Of a stretch of DNA of 64,000 nucleotides, positions 55,668 to 64,000 are shown in pieces. Source of the stretch: Porites lobata. Its lineage: Eukaryota; Cnidaria; Anthozoa; Scleractinia; Poritidae. Within the stretch, counting starts at the first letter, position 1, and each line of letters starts with the position of its first letter. Location of the stretch: NCBI GenBank assembly GCA_942486035.1, contig CALNXK010000078.1, positions 1,787,501-1,851,500 on the forward strand, in the 5' to 3' direction. A model generated the notes under the pieces. It was not told where the DNA came from and did not search any database. It saw only the letters and a list, made by a program, of their open reading frames with translations. A program made the translations under genes and the position numbers.

Positions 55668-57949
55668 GTATGTGTTCTAATTTCATTTCTTTCTGTTTTC
55701 ACATGAAAAAAGAATTGTCTCGGGGGAAGAGTTTCAATACGTTTTAGTGTCGCCGCACCACGAGTTCCTAGTCGTGAAGATGTTCTCCAGCGGTACTATG
55801 AAAATTCTGTTAGTCTACTAGAAAAAATAAAAATAAAATATTTAGACTTGCAATATCTGGATATCTTCCATCCAAATGCTTCGTACGTTAAGGGTTTGCA
55901 AGATAAGTAGTAAAAATAACAGAAAAACATTACAAAGTAGTCAAGAGTCATTCGCTAAAATGCTGTCATATTATATAACATTCTTTGTTTGAGCCGAAAA
56001 TGTTTTTCGTTGAAGGAAGCTTAAGTGTTGCGTGAAAACCCCCGCCCCACACATGCGCGAACTGTAACAGGTGCTTTATCCACAAGCCCATATCAAATTT
56101 CTCTTCTGCATTCGCTGTTAAATACAGTATGTTGAAGTTTTTAAGCTAAATTGTTAAATTATAACTAAAGAAGACACTGCGATTCGTAGCTATGTTCTTG
56201 TTTCTTTTTTTTTAAGATGTTATAAAAATAGGTCAGTTTTTAGTAGCTGTTCGTTTATCCCTCGCGCGTATTTTGAGACAAGGTTAGTGATGGTCAGCTA
56301 CACTATGGTTACGAGATATGACGTCATAAGTAGCAGGTGGTCAAACCATTTTTAAGTAAAAATGAATGCCTTTTCAACTTCTTTCAACAATAAGAGTAAA
56401 GCTTGTGGATGCAGAGATGCAAAATGCTTATTTATGTGTTACGTTACTCGTCAAGCACAAAAAAAATACTATTTATCCCGGTTACAGCGAGCTCCATGTT
56501 CTAATACAAGTGAAAACTCGGGGAAACCTTTTATTCTGCAGGAAAGAATTAGTATGGGAAACTGACAAGATAAACAAACCCTTGATGCTGCCGGCTGCGA
56601 AAATTGCTTCACATTAAGCTGACACAAAGGGTGCTTCATTTGTTAAACAGTTCTGTCTCACATTTATCTCTTGTTGGTATTCGTAAATTTCCAAATGCAG
56701 AGAATATATAAATTCTAATAAATTTAGAAGAGGGAAAAACTGCTATCTTTTTTTGCTTAAGGCAGACACACTTATGCATGGAGATTACTTAGAGCGGTTG
56801 CAAGAAACTGATGCTGAGCGAGCCGTCAGGACTCAGGAATCTGCATCAGGTTCTCGTCACTTTCGTGGATATGTTCCGAAATGATGTCACTTTCAAATCG
56901 AAATCAGTTAAGAACGTCTGTCCCAAAACAATAACAAGCTTAGCCCGTTAACACAGGGATATTGAAATTTGCAACAGCTTCCCGTAGTTGGGAAAACATT
57001 ATTTGCTGTTCGTTTTTTTTCTTATTGGTTGAATACTGAAAGCTGTCATGACATAGTTCTCTATTTGAAGCCGTGAGAGGAAAATTAATAGGGTCATACT
57101 GCTTTCTATATTCCTTTTCTCTTCTCTTTCGGGCCTTTTTTTCTCTGACATTTTTTTTCTCTAATTTCCAGAAGCGTGATTTCATTCTCCTACTGGGAAT
57201 CATAAAATTGGGCCCGGGTTACTTTCTATATATAACTAAAAGTTTACTGATAGTCATGAAAACTCCTTCAACTTATAAACGTATTTTAACAGTTAAGCTG
57301 GACATTGTATTAAATAATTAAGAAGATAAACACGCGATTTACATACATACGTCATTTGGCAGATGGATTTTAAATGTATTTCTTGAAATTGTCTATAAAT
57401 ATATTTTTACATGGACCTTTTAGTTATACGCCTCCGTTCCAACCAGCTCAAATTTCTCTTTGTGGCTGCAAAACCGTAAGATAAAAACTATTTACTATAC
57501 CAATGCAAAGGTGGAGGGATGTTTGGTTACCCCTTATCCCTGTACTGCAGCTTAGTTAGTTCACTGTTCCTGTAGTACCGTTTATCTAGTTTTTCAAAGT
57601 TCTTTTTTTTTTCGGTCTGTAACGTTTGATACAATTAATGCTTGCAAGACATATTTGTTTGCAACGAAGCATTGATCTTGTCATTCACAAGGTCTTTCAT
57701 GCATGAAAATTAATTTCTTTTACTTATATGGAGGTCGCAATATTAACAACATGGGAAGGACTTCTCGTAAACGACAGTGCAACTGGTTTTTTTTTTTTCT
57801 TCGTTGTTATTTTGGCTGCCTAGAAGTAGCACAATAAAATATTAATTGATCTGTTAATTTGAATGACATGACTGAAATCTCTCATTTTGCACAAGTTATT
57901 AGCGGAAATTAACTTGTGGTAGAAGGAATTAAGCAAATTAAAGGGGAAC

Positions 57950-58028
57950 ATGTATGTTCCCCTTCAAAGTTGGCGTTTTCTTCCTACTGCGATTTTCTTT
58001 AATGGTTGCCTTCACCTGAATTGATGGT
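57950..58028 (+). pseudogene. Broken type-B signal-peptide exon
   Basis: Close copy of 55589-55667. One extra base after the fourth codon region shifts the frame, and the segment before the donor reads acctgaattgatg, with a stop. It is not usable as a start. Confidence 0.7.
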
Positions 58029-59454
58029 ATTGATTCACGGTTTTTCTTCACATTACGAGTTCCTCTAAGAAAGTACTAGTTGCACGAAAGACACAGAAAG
58101 AAGAAGATCGTTTAAAAATGTTTATATAGGCTAAGTTCCTCTTCTGTTTATGTCTTGGTTCCAGCCTTGTCATTCGGCTGAAAAAATCTTCTTAAGAGAT
58201 ATTTTCGATCACTTGATTGTTTTGACTTCCTTAGAAACGGAATGACAAACATACATATATACATTTCAGTCTTCATTCGCATGCAGTTTTATTGCAGTAT
58301 TAAATGGAACGATGTGTATGTGTCAGAATACTCCGTGTGTTTAAGGTCATGTTTCCTTACCATGACAGCATTGCTTGCTTTCTCGTTCGGGTCTGTAGAT
58401 CTAGATATATAGACGCAGGTTTGCAGTTTTTAGCTTTGAAGTCACCGTGTCTCCTAAATATGTATAATCAAAAAAATTTCATAACGGGGCAAAAATAATC
58501 TTATATGCGTGACAGTCAAACTTTTATTCACTAAGAATTCTATGAAGCCACCCCACAGATTTGACGACAAGCGATCAACAGTGCCAAATACGAGTGCAAA
58601 GTTGCACTTTTGAGTAAAAAAAATACCAGCGCCGAAACGAGTTCTCACCTTGTTTTCAGTCGCTCCAATGCCTGCGAGGACGATTATTTGGCCCACTCCA
58701 AGCGAAGCGACAAGACTTACCCGGATTTGTGACAGTGGTGCTTTAATATCGCTGTGGGTCTAGTAAAATCGCCGTGACAACCGAGGAATCAGTTTAATCA
58801 GCTCACCCAAACCAAGACCCAACTGATTGATACTTGGGACTATTTTATAAGATTTAGCCAGTTAGCAATGCTTGGCCCATAACCTCGACGTAGAAACTGA
58901 AAAGAGCAACGACTAGCTGACTCTATGTCTGCTAAACTCCTAAAACTCTATGGCTGATAAGACAATAGTAGCTGTGTAAAAAAAGGCAATGTGAAAAAAA
59001 GAAAATGTAAGGAAAGCAAGGACAAGCTGATTATAAATCTTTCAGATTACTTTGTCCTTCACAAAATATTGGAAACTGCAATTCCGAGAATCAAGATTTC
59101 AGTAGACACCCTAGATTAAAAGTGGACTTTTTTTGTTTAATGCCCAAAGCCCAAAGAAGTACTTTTTTCAGGATTCCTGTATATGAAAGGGTAAGGGTTT
59201 CACTGGTTGATTTATAAAATAAGGTAGGGAAATCTATCATTGCGGTCTGCGGAAGGACCTAAAAGGTGTATTTTATAGCTGTGAAAAAGACAAGATAACT
59301 TTCTGTATTTGAAGGGGGTATCATTAACAAAATGTGATTCGAAAGGGGCACCTTTTCTGTCAAAACTGGTGTATAAAAGGGCTAGGGGTTGCACCTCGGG
59401 GTGGAGCCCCCCCCCCCCGTGTGAAATTTTGTTCAGTCCCCCCAGTCAATATCC

Positions 59455-60596
59455 CCCAGCTGGAGACCAGTGAAATTGTGCGTATAATTCAGCATTCCAT
59501 AGCAAATACAAATATTTTACAAAACATAATTCAGTAAACAAAATATTTCATAAAATTGGTTAATCGTTCATGACAGGAGATCTGTATTATGACAAGAGAA
59601 TTACTTGGACGTTTCCTTGATTTATTTAACAAAAAATACAATATCAGTTTAAAATATTCACTACAAGCTACTATATTTCAGTCTTTACAATACAAAGATA
59701 CAAAAACCTCTACTTTGAGAAGACATGCAAACTATCTTAATGTTCATAATGACACAATATGTATACGAAAATTACATTTATAACTGCATTGTGGCTTATT
59801 GTTAATACATCAACATGTAGTCTACACAAACCGTTAACTTTAATGGTCATGGAGACCCCCGAATCACTTTCCATTAAGTTGTCCTTAAAATTAATTGTAC
59901 CCCTTTCATACTATATCTTGAAGAGACAGTAACATTACCAGTTGAATGGATAATCAATCGCTATTTTTTTCTATTTCTACAAGATCCTTTTAAAGGGATC
60001 TCTTAGAAAAACCTCCTACACAGGTCGACCTTTATCAGGCGCGGATCTAAGATAAGTGCTGACCGATTTCCTAAACGAGCGCTGAAAGGGTAAGCTTTTA
60101 GGGTGTCCGGGAACATGCTCCCCCTGGAAATTTTTTGGATTTTAACTCCTTAAAGTCTCCTTTTTTGGGGTCCCTGAGTCATTCAGACAGGATACTGGCG
60201 AGATTAGGGATCTCGCTTACGTCAAAGGGAAAACGCGAATTTGTAGCACGTGACGAAGTTCCCCTTTGTTTGTCGCCTACTGTTCAAAATTTCTACACAT
60301 AAATTAGTACTTTCGCGCAATTTTTCGTACGTCAAATTTTATCAAAAAATGATTGACTAGCTATAGGACCACAATACAAGGCTGCATAGGCCCGTCGAAG
60401 CTTGAAAAAAATATCCGCAAGTGGAATTAATGAACATGTTTGATATACCAATGAGAAACATGTTTCACAACGAGCTTGTAACCCTGAGTTTGAGTTCCAG
60501 AAACAAGAATGTCATAAAACAAAGGGAAGAAAGAGGAACCCAGTTGTAAAGGACTTGAATGACAGTTCAGTCTTTGTTTCCGGCAAGCTAACGCTG
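59455..60596. other. Insert specific to duplication copy 2
   Basis: Copy 1 reads straight from about 27540 to 27550 across this place. The 1.14 kb is AT-rich at its left half. No domain, terminal repeats or clear target duplication was found. Confidence 0.5.
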
Positions 60597-61164
60597 AAGA
60601 ATAAAACAGGGTCATTCTCTTTTCTTTTCCCTCCTTTCTTTTTTGACAAATATTTTTTTACCAAAAGCGTGATTTCATTCTCTTATTCGGAATCATAAAA
60701 TCAGATTACTTTCTAATATATAACTGAGAGTTTATTGAAAGTCAAGGAAAATCCGTCGACGTATTTTAACAGTTAAGTTGAGCATTGCGTTAAATAAGAA
60801 GATAAACACGATTTGCATACGTCATTTGGCGGATGGATTTTTAATGTAATTTCTTAATTACCGGCTGAAATTGTCTATAAATATATTTTTACATGCACCA
60901 TTTAGTTATAAGCCTCTATTCGAATCAGCTCAACTTTCTCTTTGTTGCTCCAAAACCGCAAGATATAATTAAGTTTTAAGTCTGCACCATTTAGTTAGAG
61001 GGATGTTTGGTTACCCCTTATCCCTGTACTTGAGCTTAGTTAGTTCACTATTCCTATAGTACCGATATTTCGATTTTCAAATTAATCATCCGCCTTCTAG
61101 CTAGTTTTAATTATTTTCCAAGTCATTCCAGTCCTTACGAAAATAGAATATAACAATAACAACA

Positions 61165-61166
61165 AC

Positions 61167-61226
<60 letters not shown>
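61165..61226. repeat. (AAT)n microsatellite, copy 2
   Basis: About 20 AAT units, expanded compared with the partner at 28108-28146. Confidence 0.9.
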
Positions 61227-61228
<2 letters not shown>

Positions 61229-62458
61229 TAAAATGGCCAGTTATACTAGTCTTATATTCTTATATAGTAAGGGAGTACGTTAACAGCAGGTGGATAAATG
61301 TCAAATGCCTATATATTGAGAATCAATATAATATTGAGAATCAGGATTTTTGCTGGAAAGGTTTAATTGAATTGACTCAGTTTACTCTAAATGAGCCAGC
61401 CACATGGTAAACATTAGCCAAACAGGAACGTGTAGTGCAGAATTTATTTACTCCTTCATTAAATTTACCGTTTCGCGAACCAAAAGTTAAAACTAGTTCC
61501 TGTGCCTTAATACTTTTTTGAAAACTTGCTTCCCACTTTCCGTAATCATTAATCTGTACAAAAAAGGTCGTAGTTGGTAGATCTAAACGTATCTGTTTTG
61601 TGAGAATCATATTTCCAACAATTAGGTGTGGCTCTCCCCTGGATCATTAACTTCTAACAGAAGCATATGCTTCCGCTTCTAAACAGCATACTTTCAATTA
61701 ACTTCAAAACGGACCGTTTTTATGACCTACAGTTTTAAGTAGCTCCATGTTCTAAGTGAAACCTCGGGGAAGCATTTTGTTTAACAGGGAAGTAGAGTAA
61801 GGTAAACAGACAAGATAAACAAACCCCTAATGCTGCCGGCTGCGATAATTGCTAAACTGCACTTAAAGTTAACATACTGAGGGTGCTTCATTTGCGTGAG
61901 GCAGTTTTGTATCACATTTATCTCTTTTTGGTGCTCTTACACTTCCAAATACAGAGGATATATAAGTTCTTATAAATTTAAAAGAGAGAAAAACTACTAT
62001 CTACTTTCCCGTAAGGCAGAAAAATTTATGCATGGAGAATTACTGGGAGTGGGTGCAAGAGTCTACTGCTGAGCGAGCCCCACAGGACTAAGGAATCTAC
62101 ATCAGTTTCTCGTCACTTTCGTGGAAATGTTACGAAATGATGTCACTTTCTTCAAATCGAATTCAGTTAAGAATTTGGTTATCTCTTCTTAAAACGTGTT
62201 CAATAAAAATTGTTACCAAAACAATAACAAGCGATTAGTCCATTAAAACAGGGATATTGAAATTTTGCAACAGCTACCCGTAGAAATATTGTTTGCTGTC
62301 CGTATGTTCTTAATGGTTGAATACTGAAAGCTGTCATGACAAAGTTCTCTATTTGAAGCCGAGAGAAACGTGATAGGGTCATCCTGCTGTCAATATTTTC
62401 CTGTTTTAGGCGCACGTTGTTAGTTTCTGAACCACTGAGGTAAGATATAGTAGGGATA

Positions 62459-62543
62459 ATGCCGAGCATGGGCGTTTGTCTCCAAATTTGTGCCTTTGGT
62501 CTGTCTCTGTTTTTATTCCCAGTTGCCTTTGGTTGCACTGATG
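62459..62543 (+). CDS. Gene 3 exon 1: signal peptide (type A), gene continues off window
   Basis: ATG at 62459, donor gtaagc at 62544, phase 1. It encodes the same 28 residues as 29378-29462 with one change (Asp to Gly at position 5). The upstream sequence (from about 62060) is also conserved with gene 2 and with 56815-57080, so a promoter probably lies there. Confidence 0.78.
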
Positions 62544-64000
62544 GTAAGCATTTTACATCATCTTCAAAATTTGGTTTGCAAACCTTCTTTAGTTAAGTTA
62601 CCTAACCTTGAAGGCAACTCAATTAAACATCCAAAAGCGGAATTAACAATTCAAATATATATAATTAAACCTTCTTGAAGTAGTGGAATGAATTTCGGAC
62701 ACTTTGTGTTCCACTACCCCAAACCTTGTAGTAAATTAAAGCAAAAATAGGTACTTATACATAAAAACCAGAAAAGAAAAAAGCTTAACGATACTTCGAG
62801 TCATGCTACAAGCTGTGAAACGCTTAAAATGAGATTGACGGGGTGAGCATTTACTGCATTTAAGGGTGACAAAGAGCGACTTTTGATATTCCTTTTTTTT
62901 ATTCTTTGCAAACAGTTGTTTTTATGTTCAAAAGTGAGTGTTTTTCTTTTTAATTGTTCTCTTTTTTTGACTCATTTTGACTAACTTAATCTCATTACAG
63001 GAATAGTCATGCAAAATTCCCGTATATTTTTTTAATAGCATATGCTGAGTAAAGGATTGGATATAAGTGCTTATCGAATTTCTTGATTCATTGATATTTT
63101 CCATATATCTTTATTCCAAGGCTGTTAGGCTTTTTATTGGTAATACAATCGAATTGAGTTCAAAATATTTTACCCAAATACACCGTCTGTTGATACCGCT
63201 GAGAAAAAGTAATAACGCCGTAAAATTGATTGTGTCCTTGAAGCAAAATAGTTTGGAAGGCTTCACTACCAATGGTTTTTCGAAGATTCCAAGTTCGCAT
63301 TTAAGACCACTAACTTCAATATCTCGAAAAATATGCTATATAAAGTCTGGACTTCAGATTGTTTATGAAGTTTAACAGTTTAGTTCTAATAACTATTTTT
63401 TTAGGTAATTTTCGTTTATGCAATCGAATTAATTCAGTTCAAACTATTTTTCGCAAAGACACTGGCTGTATACGCGCAAGGAAAAAAATATAACCCCGGA
63501 AAAATTACTGTCAACGTCCTTGAAGACAAATAATTCGGAAGGCTTCATCGGTGCACCATAAATCTTTTTAATTTCTGAAAAGCATACTTCCTAAGCAATA
63601 AAAAGAGACCAAAATTAATATAAATCTGTACGTGGAATATTTAAGAATTTATGATTTTTCGACGATTCAAAGTTCGCTAACTAAATTTTGCGCAAAATGA
63701 CCTGTGTGCAACTTTGGACAAAAACACGAAATTCTACATCTCGAAAAATATGCCATGTAAGGTTGGGATTTCAAAATCTTTATGCAGTAGAACAGTGTTT
63801 TCACTATTTTCAAGGTAATTTCCCTTATGCAATTGAATTGAGTTCAAACTATTTTTCGTAAATTACCGTATAAGAAGGTGGATTGGCAATATTCACAGCA
63901 TGGGAAGGAATTGTTTGAAAAAAATACAGTGCAACTAGAATTCTCTTTTATTTGCTGCCATTTTGACTGCCTATAACCAGAACACTTAATTATTACTTAA

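Larger units (their letters stand above)
55300..58030 (+). repeat. Third, rearranged copy of the gene 2 5' block
   Basis: 55360-55670 and 57730-58030 both match about 31440-32770. 56460-57080 matches 28620-29290. 57100-57500 matches 27580-27950 and is fused to a match of about 31215-32770. Signal-peptide exon A is missing here. Confidence 0.65.
58767..64000 (+). repeat. Segmental duplication, copy 2 (partner 26880-31560)
   Basis: Colinear, high identity, continuing to the right edge. Carries about 1.14 kb extra at 59455-60596 and lacks the 580-bp equivalent of 30830-31407 at about 63868. By the spacing in gene 2 its PAN exon would fall about 2 kb past the right edge. Confidence 0.85.

Overview
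This window is nuclear DNA of an animal, most likely an anthozoan cnidarian and probably a stony coral. The signs are small phase-matched exons with GT/AG borders, an AT-rich background, secreted PAN/EGF/TLDc proteins, a SLC25A32-type carrier, and mixed metazoan repeats (CR1/L2-like and RTE-like LINEs, DIRS, Penelope-like elements, tRNA-derived SINEs, many MITEs). The species assignment is inference. Nearly all the open reading frames seen are short intron or repeat frames; real coding sequence is a small fraction of the window.

The main content is a tandem cluster of plus-strand genes for a secreted protein with the order signal peptide - PAN/Apple - EGF - calcium-binding EGFs - TLDc. Gene 1 enters at base 1 in the last bases of an EGF exon and ends at 6284. 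Gene 2 (29378-45185) is complete: its eight usable exons sum to 1392 nt and give a 463-residue protein with no frame conflict. A ninth exon (33661-33783) is a dead EGF exon with three lesions. Gene 3 begins at 62459 and runs off the right edge. The cluster arose by duplication of large blocks: roughly 1-13300 matches 34580-54750 (with insertions and a local inversion), and 26880-31560 matches 58770-64000, with a rearranged third copy at 55300-58030. Comparing these copies gives empty sites that define several mobile-element insertions to the base.

Between genes 1 and 2, on the minus strand (26270 down to 14593), lies a carrier of the SLC25A32 type (mitochondrial folate/FAD transporter). Nine exons are recognisable, but a 1-nt insertion, an in-frame stop and a lost splice donor make it a probable pseudogene. 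LINE fragments, SINEs and MITEs sit in its introns.

Mobile DNA fills the rest. The most striking items are: a 3.9-kb foldback element (34778-38704) inserted in an intron of gene 2, with two arms of about 1.27 kb, a mirrored polypyrimidine/polypurine core and a minus-strand open frame for a very basic protein tail; a well-formed type I hammerhead ribozyme (49718-49791, minus strand) at the end of a Penelope-like element; a DIRS tyrosine-recombinase/RNase H fragment (about 50450-51960, minus); three Mutator-like TAGCC-ended elements with 8-9 bp target duplications; a Harbinger-like MITE with a TAA duplication; and a pogo-like MITE with a TA duplication. No rRNA, functional tRNA, CRISPR or prokaryotic feature was seen.
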